Shown here: positions 43,105-51,460 of the stretch, piece after piece | How the letters are laid out: each line of letters starts with the position of its first letter | Numbering within the stretch: position 1 is the stretch's first letter | Assembly (NCBI RefSeq): GCF_024055795.1 | Contig: NZ_JAMXMY010000004.1 | Location: 248,001 to 312,000 of the forward strand | Origin: Actinoallomurus purpureus | Lineage (GTDB): Bacteria > Actinomycetota > Actinomycetes > Streptosporangiales > Streptosporangiaceae | Length of the DNA stretch: 64,000 bases | Reading direction: 5' to 3' | Program-made: the position numbers and the translations under genes | Notes under the pieces: model-generated | What the model was told of the DNA's origin: nothing | Database searches by the model: none | What the model saw: the letters and a program-made list of their open reading frames with translations, nothing else

Positions 43105-46100
43105 CTATCCGCTGACAGTCTCGTCGACGACTGTCAGCGCCTCCGCGCGGGACATCGCGGCGCCGCGCGCGAACGCCGCCGCGAACGCCTCCGCGCCGAT
43201 GAGATCGCGGGCGCGGGAGGCGACGTGATCGATGTCCCGGTCGCGGGTGACGGTCGTTCCGCGCAGCGCCACGGCCGCCCCGAGCAGGACCGCCGCGCGT
43301 TCCCCCTCCCCGTCCCCTACGGCGACGCCCGCCAGGCCGCCGACGGCGTCGGCGAGATCGACGACCATCGGGGACCGCCTGGCGGCGGCGACGGCCCGCC
43401 GGTGCCAGGTGCGGGTCGCGTCGTCGTCTCCCTCGGCCTCGCTGAGCCGCCCCAGCGCGGTGAGCAACCAGGGCTGCGGTCCGTCGGCGCCGACGTCGGC
43501 GTTCCCGGAGACGCGCAGGGCCTCGCCGAGCCGGCGGCGGGCCTGGACGAGGTCACCGTCGAACCGGGCGAGCTCTCCCAGGCCAAGGTGGACGGCCGCG
43601 GACGCGTCCGGCAGGCCCGCCCGGCGAGACAGCTCCTCCGCCCGCCGGAGGTCGGCAGTGGCGGCGGCAGCGTCGCCCTCCCGGGTCAACGCCTCCGCGC
43701 GGTGGACGAGCGCGTCCACGACCTCTTCGTACGCGCCCAGCTCGTCGAGGAGCACGAGTGCCTCGTCCCACAGGTCGCGGGCGCGTTTCCACTCCCCGCG
43801 CCGGCCCGCGGAGACGGCGAGCCAGTCGAGGGCCTGGGCCGTGCCCCACCGTTCGCCGACCGAGCGGAAGCGGGTCAGCACGTCGTCGAGCCGGCGCTCG
43901 CCCTCCGCCGGGTCCCCGCCGAGAAGGATCATCAGGGCGATGCCGAGCCGCTCCAGCGCCTGGTTCCACGGATCCCCGCCGAGCATGCGGACGTTCTGGG
44001 CGTCGGGCGTTCTGGGCGGTCCTGCGGTCATCCCCCACAGGGCCGCGGTGAACGGATGGCGCACCGGCCGGTCCATCGACGCGACGATCGCCTCGGCACG
44101 CTTCCAGTGCTCGGGGCCGGGCCGGGGAATCGCCTGCACCACGCACGCGACGTACTCCTCCTCCATCCCTTCGACGGGCATGCCGAGGAGCTCGGCGGCG
44201 GCCCTGCCCACCTCGCGGCGCCGCCCGCTCAGCCAGCCGTAGGCCCCGAGCGCGGCGACGAGCCGCAGCGCCGTCTCCCGATCGTGGTGAACGGCCCAGC
44301 GCAGCGCGGCCACCAGGTTGTCGTGGTCGGCGGAGAGCCGGGCCAGCCACTCCAGCTGTTCGGCCCGGCGGAGGTGGGCGTCGGCGCGCTGGGCGAGGTC
44401 GAGGAAGTGGCGGGCGTGGGCGACGCGCACGTGCTCCGGCTCGTCGGTCTCGGCCAGGCGCTCGGCGCAGAACAGGCCGATCGTGTCGAACATCCGGTAG
44501 CGGGTGCCGTCCGTCTCGACCAGCGACTTGTCCACGAGGTCGGCCAGCGTGTCGGCGGCGTCCACGCCGCAGACCGCCTCGACCGCCTCCAGTGACGCTC
44601 CCCCGGTGAAGACGGAGAACCGCCGGGCTGCCACCCGCTCGTCGGGCCCGAGCAGGTCCCAGCTCCACTCGACGACCGCGCGCAGGGTCTGGTGCCGGGT
44701 CGCGGCCGTTCGGTCGCCCCGCGACAGCAGCCGGAACCGGTCGTGCTCGGCGAGGCGGCGGGCGATCTCCTCCACGGGGAACGAGCGCAGCCGCGCCGCA
44801 GCCAGCTCGATGGCCAGGGGCAGGCCGTCGAGCGCCGCGCAGATCCGCATGACCGCCTCGGCGTTGTCCGGCCCGACCGCGAAGCCGGGCCGGACGGCCG
44901 CCGCCCGGTCGGCGAACAGCCGCACGGCCGGGTACTCCACCGCTTCGGCGGTCGCGGAAGTCGGCGGCGGGACGTCGAGCGGCGCGACCGGTACGAGCGT
45001 CTCGCCGGTGATGCCGAGCGGCTCCCGGCTCGTCGCCAGGATCCTGAGGTCCGGGCACTCGCCGAGCAGCCGGCGGGCCAGCGCGGCGGCTCCGGTGATG
45101 AGGTGCTCGCAGTTGTCGAGGATGAGCAGCAGGTCCCGCTCGGCGATGGCTGAGACGAGGCGGCTCACCGGGTCGGGCGTGTCGAGCGCGTGGAACCCCG
45201 TCTCGCGCAGGCCGAGCGCGCCGAGGACGGCGCCCGGCACCTGGTCGCCGTCGTCGAGCGGGGAAAGGTCGGCGAAGCCTGTCTCGCCGCCCCGGCGCCC
45301 CGCGGCCTCGATCGCCAGCCGGGTCTTTCCGGCTCCCCCCTGACCGATGATCGTGACCAGCCGGGAGTCGCGCAGGGCGTCGAGCCGACGCAGCTCGCGG
45401 TCGCGCCCCACGAAGCTGGTGAGCTGGGCGGCGGGCCTGCGCCGGACCGCCGGCGCCGGCTCCTGGGCGCGCAGGACGGCCAGCTGGATCGCGGCCAGTT
45501 CCGGGGAGGGGTCGGTTCCGAGCTCCTCGGCGAGCAGGTGCCGGGTCTCCTCGAACACGGCGAGCGCCTCGGCGGGACGCCCGGCCGCGTGCAGGGCGCG
45601 CATCAGCTGACCGCGGAGCCGCTCCCGCAGCGGATGCTCGGCCACCAGCCGCCGCAGCTCCGCGACCGGCGCGCCGTCGGGCAGCGCCAGCTCGGCCTCG
45701 GCGAGGTCCTCGGTCACCGCCAGCCGCAGCTCCTCCAGGCGCGCCTTGTCGGCGTCCGCGAACGGCAGGTCGGCCAGGGCGGGCCCCCGCCACAGGCCGA
45801 GCGCCCGGCGGAGCATCCCGGCGGCGTCCGCGGGGTGGCCCGCGGTCAGCAGCCTCCGCCCTTCGGCGGCCAGCCGCTCGAAGCGGTGCGCGTCGACGTC
45901 GTCGGGGTCGACCGCCAGCCGGTATCCGATCCCGTCGAACTCGAGCATGCCCGGCGGCAGGTGACGCCGTACGCGGGACACCTGCGCCTGGACGGCGCCC
46001 CGCGCGCCGGATGGCGGCTCGTCGCCGTACTGGCCGTCGACCAGTCGCTCCACGGTGACCACCCGGCCCGCGTGCAGCAGCAGCATGACCAGCAGCGCGC

Positions 46101-46179
46101 GGGGCCTGGGCCCGCCGACGGGGGTCACCTCGCCGTCGGCCGACCGCACGTCCAGGGGACCCAGGATTCCGAACCGCAT
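43105..46179 (-). CDS. AfsR/SARP-family regulator: BTAD-NB-ARC-TPR
   Basis: A 1,024-residue regulator. Residues 1-95 form an OmpR-like winged helix (MRFGILGPLDV to QVSRVRRHL), 95-245 the bacterial transcriptional activation domain, 255-530 an NB-ARC ATPase (P-loop IIGQGGAGKTRLA near 279, LLILDNCEHL), and the remainder is TPR-like helices. Such proteins activate secondary metabolism or resistance genes and may be ATP-controlled. ATG 46179 begins the DNA-binding domain. It heads a probable operon with the FAD monooxygenase. Confidence 0.92.
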   Translation of the reverse strand: MRFGILGPLDVRSADGEVTPVGGPRPRALLVMLLLHAGRVVTVERLVDGQYGDEPPSGARGAVQAQVSRVRRHLPPGMLEFDGIGYRLAVDPDDVDAHRFERLAAEGRRLLTAGHPADAAGMLRRALGLWRGPALADLPFADADKARLEELRLAVTEDLAEAELALPDGAPVAELRRLVAEHPLRERLRGQLMRALHAAGRPAEALAVFEETRHLLAEELGTDPSPELAAIQLAVLRAQEPAPAVRRRPAAQLTSFVGRDRELRRLDALRDSRLVTIIGQGGAGKTRLAIEAAGRRGGETGFADLSPLDDGDQVPGAVLGALGLRETGFHALDTPDPVSRLVSAIAERDLLLILDNCEHLITGAAALARRLLGECPDLRILATSREPLGITGETLVPVAPLDVPPPTSATAEAVEYPAVRLFADRAAAVRPGFAVGPDNAEAVMRICAALDGLPLAIELAAARLRSFPVEEIARRLAEHDRFRLLSRGDRTAATRHQTLRAVVEWSWDLLGPDERVAARRFSVFTGGASLEAVEAVCGVDAADTLADLVDKSLVETDGTRYRMFDTIGLFCAERLAETDEPEHVRVAHARHFLDLAQRADAHLRRAEQLEWLARLSADHDNLVAALRWAVHHDRETALRLVAALGAYGWLSGRRREVGRAAAELLGMPVEGMEEEYVACVVQAIPRPGPEHWKRAEAIVASMDRPVRHPFTAALWGMTAGPPRTPDAQNVRMLGGDPWNQALERLGIALMILLGGDPAEGERRLDDVLTRFRSVGERWGTAQALDWLAVSAGRRGEWKRARDLWDEALVLLDELGAYEEVVDALVHRAEALTREGDAAAATADLRRAEELSRRAGLPDASAAVHLGLGELARFDGDLVQARRRLGEALRVSGNADVGADGPQPWLLTALGRLSEAEGDDDATRTWHRRAVAAARRSPMVVDLADAVGGLAGVAVGDGEGERAAVLLGAAVALRGTTVTRDRDIDHVASRARDLIGAEAFAAAFARGAAMSRAEALTVVDETVSG

Positions 46180-46360
46180 GCCGTCGATTGTCCCGGCGAA
46201 CCGGTGACGTCGGGCATGTTCGGCGGCGCGTCCGGCCGCTTCCGCCTCTCCCACCACAGATGTGCGCCAATCAATGGTCGAGTCTCGCCGATCATCACCA
46301 ATTCCGTGATTCCCATTAATTTAAGCGTTCTGCCGATTTACTCTGACGTGGTCGGAGCAG

Positions 46361-46379
46361 TAGTGATCAACGATCACTA
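46361..46379. promoter_or_regulatory. 8-bp inverted repeat in an AT-rich promoter region
   Basis: TAGTGATC / GATCACTA with a 3-nt spacer lies within an unusually AT-rich stretch (about 46290-46450) between the divergent SARP and YbdK genes. The symmetry suggests an operator; the binding factor is unknown. Confidence 0.5.
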
Positions 46380-46459
46380 ATCCTAATTTTGGCCCAGCGT
46401 TAACGGGAGTTGTGATGCCTTTACTTTCCTGTCCTCGAAAAACAGCAGAGTAGGACATA

Positions 46460-47554
46460 GTGGATATTCGCACCGTAGGGGTGGAAGAGGAATTCCTCCT
46501 CGTCGACCCGGACAGCGGGACGCCCCGTGCCGCAGCCGACGCCGTACTCCGGCAGGAGCCGCACGGAGGCGATGATGGCCTGCTGCAGAACGAGCTCCAG
46601 CGCGAACAACTCGAGACGTGCACCCGCCCGTGTTCGTCCATGTCCGAACTCGCCGATCAGATCCGCCGGAGACGGCACGTCGCGGCGGCGGCCGCCCGGC
46701 GCCAGGGGGTGGCGATCGCCGCTCTCGGGACGTCACCCCTGCCGGTACGGGCGACGGTCACGCCGAAGGCGCGGTATCTGCGAATGGCCGAGGAGTACGC
46801 TCTCACCGCCGCCGAGCACCTGACCTGCGGATGCCACGTCCACGTGGCGGTCGAGTCCGCCGACGAGGGCGTCGCCGTGCTCGACCGGATCCGGCCCTGG
46901 CTGCCGCCCCTGCTGGCGCTGAGCGCGAACTCCCCGTTCTGGCAGGGCGTCGACAGCGGCTACGCCAGTTACCGCCGGCAGGTCCTGGGGCGCTGGCCGT
47001 CCTCCGGCCCCACCGAACTGTTCGGCACGCCGGCCGCCTACCGGACGGCGATCGAGGAGCTGCTGGAAACCGGCGCGATCCTCGACGAGGGAATGGTCTA
47101 TTTCGACGCGCGGCTATCGTGCAGGTACCCCACGATCGAGATCCGCGTCGCCGACGTCTGCCTGCTGATCGACGACGCCGTGCTGATCGCCACCCTGGTC
47201 GCCGCGCTCGTCGAGACCGCCGCGCGCGCCTGGCGATCGGGTGTGCCCGCCGCGCCGGTGCGCACGGCACAGCTCAAGCTCGCCACCTGGCGAGCTGCCC
47301 GCTCCGGTCTCCGGCAGGACCTGGTGCACCCGATCACCGGACATCCGGCCCCCGCCGAGTCCGTCGTACGGGCGCTGCTCGACCACACGGCGCCGGTCCT
47401 GGCCGACAACGGAGACCTCGTCACGGTCGAAGGACTCCTGCTCGGCGTCCTGAAACGGGGCAACGGCGCGGAGCAGCAGTGGGAGGTCCACCAGCGGACC
47501 GGCGACCTGTCCCGGGTGGTCGCCCATGCCGTCTCCCAGACACTGGAGTCTTAG
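46460..47554 (+). CDS. ybdK: Glutamate-cysteine ligase-like carboxylate-amine ligase (YbdK family)
   Basis: A 364-residue ATP-dependent ligase of the GCS2/YbdK family, joining a carboxylate to an amine through a phospho-intermediate. Family motifs are clear: TVGVEEEFLLVD at the N-terminus, QNELQREQLETCT, GCHVHVAV and a C-terminal arginine-rich helix (LATWRAARSG). GTG 46460 has AGGA five bases upstream. In actinomycetes this family contributes to gamma-glutamyl compounds, but the partner amine is unknown. It shares four bases with the convergent esterase gene at the stop codons. Confidence 0.9.
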   Translation: MDIRTVGVEEEFLLVDPDSGTPRAAADAVLRQEPHGGDDGLLQNELQREQLETCTRPCSSMSELADQIRRRRHVAAAAARRQGVAIAALGTSPLPVRATVTPKARYLRMAEEYALTAAEHLTCGCHVHVAVESADEGVAVLDRIRPWLPPLLALSANSPFWQGVDSGYASYRRQVLGRWPSSGPTELFGTPAAYRTAIEELLETGAILDEGMVYFDARLSCRYPTIEIRVADVCLLIDDAVLIATLVAALVETAARAWRSGVPAAPVRTAQLKLATWRAARSGLRQDLVHPITGHPAPAESVVRALLDHTAPVLADNGDLVTVEGLLLGVLKRGNGAEQQWEVHQRTGDLSRVVAHAVSQTLES

Positions 47555-48438
47555 AGTCGCCCGCCGAGGAAGGCCAGCTGGTCCGTCAGGTGCCGCTGCC
47601 AGAACGCGCCGTCGTGACATCCGCCGCTCATCGCCCCCTCTGGGTGCAGCCGCGCGCGGAGCCTGCGGGCCATCGGCGCGAACGGGTCGCTGGTGCCGCA
47701 GTCGACCCGGGTCGGCACGCCTTTCAGCCGGTCCAGGCGGGAGAACACGTCGTTGCGGGCGAAGTCGGCCGCGTCGTCGAACGCCTGATGGTTCGTCCGC
47801 CGGGCGTTGTCGTACGACGGGAACAGGGCGGGTGACGAGGCGACGGCGGCGGCCATCCGGGGGGCGCCGACCGTCTCGGCCAGGAGCAGCGCGCCGTAGC
47901 CGCCCATCGACCAGCCGATGACCCCGAACCGGTCCGTCGACGCCCCCTGCCGGCGCAGCCGGGGCAGCAGCTCGTCGGTGATCATGGCGAGCGGGTCGTC
48001 ACCGCTCGCCCGCCGGTGCCAGTACGTGCTCGGCCCGCCGTCCACCGCGACCAGCGCGAACGGCGGGGATTTTCGGGTGCGCACGACGTCGGTCAGGTAG
48101 CGGTCCAGGCGGTTCCCGGCGGCGGCCGACGCCCCCGTGCCGCCGTTGCCGTGCAGCGCGACCGCGACCGGAAGCCCCCGGAGCGACGTGACCCCGGCGG
48201 GGAGCACGACGACCGCCGTGACGTCGGTCCCGCGCCGGAGCGAGCGAAAGGTCTGCGGCCGCACCACCCCGGGTGTACGCGGTGGGTCCGGGAGGGTCCC
48301 GCAGCGCCCGAGGGCGTGGTCCAACGCCACCTTGCCCGGCAGCACGCCCTCCTCGACCAGGACGGCGCCGGCCCCTCCGGCGACCGCGACCGCCCCGAGC
48401 CCGGCGCCGCCGAACAGGAAGGCACGTCTCGACACCAT
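47551..48438 (-). CDS. Tat-exported esterase (alpha/beta hydrolase)
   Basis: A 295-residue exported esterase. The N-terminus MVSRRAFLFGGAGLGAVAVAGG is a twin-arginine signal. The hydrolase core has VALHGNGGTG, the nucleophile elbow GWSMGGYGAL, DCGTSDPF and a histidine in GCHDGAFW, resembling mycolyl-transferase/esterase D-type proteins. The substrate is unknown. Its stop overlaps the YbdK stop. Confidence 0.85.
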   Translation of the reverse strand: MVSRRAFLFGGAGLGAVAVAGGAGAVLVEEGVLPGKVALDHALGRCGTLPDPPRTPGVVRPQTFRSLRRGTDVTAVVVLPAGVTSLRGLPVAVALHGNGGTGASAAAGNRLDRYLTDVVRTRKSPPFALVAVDGGPSTYWHRRASGDDPLAMITDELLPRLRRQGASTDRFGVIGWSMGGYGALLLAETVGAPRMAAAVASSPALFPSYDNARRTNHQAFDDAADFARNDVFSRLDRLKGVPTRVDCGTSDPFAPMARRLRARLHPEGAMSGGCHDGAFWQRHLTDQLAFLGGRL

Positions 48439-48597
48439 GGATACCGCCTCTCGCCGTCGCGTCAGCAGAAGAGACGCTCGCCGGCGGTCGGCGGTTCATC
48501 CCCGGGCGCTGCCGGGAACCCGTCAATCCCTGGGACGGGGGTGTTCGTCGGGTGCCCATGCGGCCGGCTCGCCGGGCGGGGCGCGCGGTGGGCGGCC

Positions 48598-49977
48598 TCA
48601 GCCGGGCGTCTCGGGAAGGACGTCCCCGGCGGGCTCCTCGGCAGCGCGGTCGGAGCGACCGCCGTACGGCGCGACGTCGTAGGCCAGCAGGACGTCGTCG
48701 CCGACGAGGTGCACCGACCGGCCGGTGAGCGCGACCGAGTCGGCGATCCGATCGACGCCGAGGTCGCCGACGGCCTCGGTGCCGGCTCCGACGACGCGGG
48801 CGGAGATCGAGGCGACGAGCCGGTCGGCGAGGCGGGCGGCCAAGAGGGAGGTCAGCACCCGCGCGCCGCCCTCCACCATCAGCGTCCGGACGCCGTCGGA
48901 CCGCAGGAGCCGCAGCGCGTCCCCCAGGTCGACGCCCTGCGGGCTCGACCGGACGACGCGGACGCCGATGTCGCGCGCCGCCAGCGCGTGGCGCTTGTCG
49001 GCCGGGCTGTCGTCGGTGGTGATGACGAGGGTCGGCGCGTCGGCGTCGAGGATCCGCGCGTCGAGCGGGATGCGCAGCCGGGAGTCGAGCACGACGCGCA
49101 GCGGCGAGTTGCCGCTGACCAGCCGGACGGTGAGCCGCGGGTCGTCGCGGAGCACGGTGCGCACGCCGACGAGCACGGCGTCGCACGCGGCCCGCAGGGC
49201 GTGGGAGACGCGGCGCTCGTCCTCGCCGCTGATCCATTGCGAGTCGCCGGTGCCGGTGGCGATCCGCCCGTCGAGGGTCTGCGCGTACTTCAGCAGCACG
49301 TACGGGCGGTCGGCCGGCACGCGCACGTTACCCAGAAGCGTGGTCGCGTCGACGGCGCGTCCGGGCACGGCCGGCAGCGATGCCCCCGCCGGGTCCAGAT
49401 GTCCCATCCGGTCGCGTTTGGTGCGCAGGTAGCGCCGGTTGTCCAGGTGCGGGGCGGTGGTGATCTGCTCGACGCGCAGCACCTCGACGCCGTCCGCCTG
49501 GAGCGCCTCGGCCTTGCGGGGGTTGTTCGTGAGCAGCCGGACGGACCGCACGCCGAGCTCGCGCAGGACGGCGGCCGCCTCGGTGTAGCGGCGCTGGTCG
49601 CCCGGCAGGCCGAGGCGGAGGTTGGCCTCCAGCGTGTCGGCGCCGGCGTCCTGCTCGCGGTAGGCGCGGAGCTTGTTGACGAGGCCGATGCCCCGGCCCT
49701 CCTGCCCGGTCGCGTACACCAGCACGCCACGGCCTTCGGCCGTGAGGGCGCGCAGGGCGGCCTGGAGTTGCAGGCCGCAGTCGCAGCGCAGCGAGCCGAG
49801 CACGTCACCGGTCAGGCACTCCGAATGCACCCGGGTCAGCACGGACTCGCCGTTGCCGAGCGCGCCCTTGACCAGCGCGAGGTACACGAGACCCGAGGGC
49901 AGCTCGTAGGCGATCACCTCGAAGTCACCCGACGTCGTCGGGAGGCCCACGCGGGCGACCTCCCGGACCGACGTCAT
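48598..49977 (-). CDS. ribA: Bifunctional GTP cyclohydrolase II / RibD reductase-like protein
   Basis: A 459-residue fusion. The N-terminal 200 residues are GTP cyclohydrolase II: zinc cysteines C54, C65, C67 (SECLTGDVLGSLRCDCG), QEGRGIGL and Y106 in KLRAYREQD, all like active riboflavin enzymes. Residues about 225-445 are the RibD reductase domain (KYAQTLDGRIATGTGDSQW, DAVLVGVRTVLRDDPRLTV, VEGGARV). The RibD deaminase domain is absent. ATG 49977 is preferred because it aligns the zinc cysteines with E. coli RibA numbering. It diverges from a dehydrogenase and pterin-synthase-like gene, suggesting a specialised pteridine/pyrimidine route rather than housekeeping riboflavin synthesis. Confidence 0.92.
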   Translation of the reverse strand: MTSVREVARVGLPTTSGDFEVIAYELPSGLVYLALVKGALGNGESVLTRVHSECLTGDVLGSLRCDCGLQLQAALRALTAEGRGVLVYATGQEGRGIGLVNKLRAYREQDAGADTLEANLRLGLPGDQRRYTEAAAVLRELGVRSVRLLTNNPRKAEALQADGVEVLRVEQITTAPHLDNRRYLRTKRDRMGHLDPAGASLPAVPGRAVDATTLLGNVRVPADRPYVLLKYAQTLDGRIATGTGDSQWISGEDERRVSHALRAACDAVLVGVRTVLRDDPRLTVRLVSGNSPLRVVLDSRLRIPLDARILDADAPTLVITTDDSPADKRHALAARDIGVRVVRSSPQGVDLGDALRLLRSDGVRTLMVEGGARVLTSLLAARLADRLVASISARVVGAGTEAVGDLGVDRIADSVALTGRSVHLVGDDVLLAYDVAPYGGRSDRAAEEPAGDVLPETPG

Positions 49978-50049
49978 GGGGGCACTGATTCCCCACGCGA
50001 CACACGACAAACGCGTTTTCGCCCGTTAACGGGGGGGTAGACAGCCGCC

Positions 50050-51030
50050 GTGATAGCCCGGTTTGTTCTGCATGTCGGCCCTCGGCGCGTGGAGCTCCGC
50101 GAACGCGAGGTCGACCCCCCGGACGCCGGGCAGGTCACGGTCGAGACGCTGTTCTCCGGGATCAGCTCGGGGACCGAGCTGCTCGCGTACCGCGGAGAGA
50201 TCCCGCCGGAGACGGTCCTCGACGAGAGCATCGGCGCGCTGCCGGGCACGTTCGGCTATCCGTTCGCCTACGGCTACAGCTGCGTCGGCCTCGCCGGGGA
50301 CGAGCTGGTCTTCGCCTTCCACCCGCACCAGGACGTCTTCACCGCGCCGGCGGACTCCCTGATCCGCCTGCCCGCGGTGGATCCGCGCACGGCCACGCTC
50401 TTCCCGCTGGTGGAGACCGCCCTGCAGGTCACGCTCGACGCCGCCCCCGGCTACGGCGACACGGTCGTCGTCCTGGGCCTGGGCGTGCTCGGCACGCTCA
50501 CCGCCCTGCTGCTCGAACGGACCGGCGCGCGCACCGTGTGCGCCGAACCCGTCCCCTGGCGCCGGAGGATCGCCGCGTCGCTGGGCCTGCGCACCGTACC
50601 GCCGGAGGAGCTGGCGGAGGTGATCCAGCGCGACACCGGCGGCGCGGGCGCCCGTACGGTCGTCGACGCCACCGGGAACCCGGACGCGCCCGGAGCCGCG
50701 CTCGCCCTCCTGGCGCACGAGGGCACCCTGCTGATCGCGTCCTGGCTGGGTACCAAGGACGCGACGCTGCCGCTCGGCCGCCACTTCCACCGCCGTCGCC
50801 TGACGATCCGCAGCACCCAGGTCTCGACGATCCCGGCCGCACTGAGCGCCGGCTGGACCGTCGAGCGCCGGCGCCGAGAGGCGGCCGCGCTGCTGGGCGA
50901 GCTCCCCCTGGAACCGCTCGCCACCCACACCTTCCCGGCCGAGCGGGCCGCCGACGCGTTCGCGGCCCTCGACCGCGGCGAGGAGGGCCTGATGCACGCC
51001 GCGCTATCGTACGGGCCGCGCTACACCTGA
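50050..51030 (+). CDS. Medium-chain dehydrogenase without zinc ligands
   Basis: A 326-residue MDR-type oxidoreductase. The Rossmann motif VVVLGLGVLGTLTALLLE is intact, but the catalytic zinc region reads SGISSGTELLAYRG with no cysteine, and the structural zinc lobe is missing. It is thus likely a zinc-free reductase, as in bacteriochlorophyllide- and threonine-like relatives. It heads a rightward run with the pterin-synthase-like and glycosyltransferase genes (19- and 27-bp gaps). Confidence 0.88.
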   Translation: MIARFVLHVGPRRVELREREVDPPDAGQVTVETLFSGISSGTELLAYRGEIPPETVLDESIGALPGTFGYPFAYGYSCVGLAGDELVFAFHPHQDVFTAPADSLIRLPAVDPRTATLFPLVETALQVTLDAAPGYGDTVVVLGLGVLGTLTALLLERTGARTVCAEPVPWRRRIAASLGLRTVPPEELAEVIQRDTGGAGARTVVDATGNPDAPGAALALLAHEGTLLIASWLGTKDATLPLGRHFHRRRLTIRSTQVSTIPAALSAGWTVERRRREAAALLGELPLEPLATHTFPAERAADAFAALDRGEEGLMHAALSYGPRYT

Positions 51031-51049
51031 GCGGAGAGAGGAGCCACGG

Positions 51050-51433
51050 GTGGGATATGAGGTAGGTCTCCACAAGACGGTACGGGCGATCCACCAGATG
51101 CCGGGCAAGCCACCGCCGGAGGGGGAACCGCACCACCACGACTACCGCTTCGAGGTCGTCGTGGCCCGGGAGCGCCTGGACGAGCAGGACATGGTGTGCG
51201 ACCTCGACGTCCTGGAGGCCGCGCTCGGCGCCATGCTCGCGCGCATCGAGGACCAGGACCTGGAGATGATCCGCCCGCCCGAGGCGGCGGCGGTCACCGT
51301 GGAGGTCCTGGCTCGCTGGGCGCACGACACGCTCGCCGACACGGTGCGCAAGGCCGGTGCGCAGACCCTGTCCGTACGGGTCTGGGAGTCGCCGGAGGCA
51401 TTCGGCGGCTACTCGGCGAGCATCGCGGCGTAG
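51050..51433 (+). CDS. 6-pyruvoyl-tetrahydropterin synthase-like protein lacking the catalytic Cys
   Basis: A 127-residue tunnelling-fold protein. Zinc ligands H15, H28 and H30 (RAIHQMPG, then PHHHDYRFEV) match the family's LHGHNY pattern, and VCDLDVLEAAL and SVRVWESPE occupy the later conserved blocks. The catalytic cysteine that sits four residues before the HxH is replaced by Glu (E24). It therefore probably does not perform the standard PTPS or QueD reaction. GTG 51050 has GAGAGGAG upstream. Placed in a RibA-linked cluster, it may act on a GTP-derived pterin or pyrimidine. Confidence 0.82.
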   Translation: MGYEVGLHKTVRAIHQMPGKPPPEGEPHHHDYRFEVVVARERLDEQDMVCDLDVLEAALGAMLARIEDQDLEMIRPPEAAAVTVEVLARWAHDTLADTVRKAGAQTLSVRVWESPEAFGGYSASIAA

Positions 51434-51460
51434 GCGGGGAACGCGGTCGGAGCCACCTGG

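Noticed and set aside
43553-46270. Minus-strand frame of about 900 codons
   Set aside because: It overlaps the AfsR-type gene in another frame on the same strand and is composed of Arg/Ala/Gly-rich low-complexity sequence; the AfsR frame has clear domains.
49978-50049. FMN riboswitch before the RibA-RibD gene
   Set aside because: The divergent gap is only about 70 bp and shows none of the conserved RFN-element segments.
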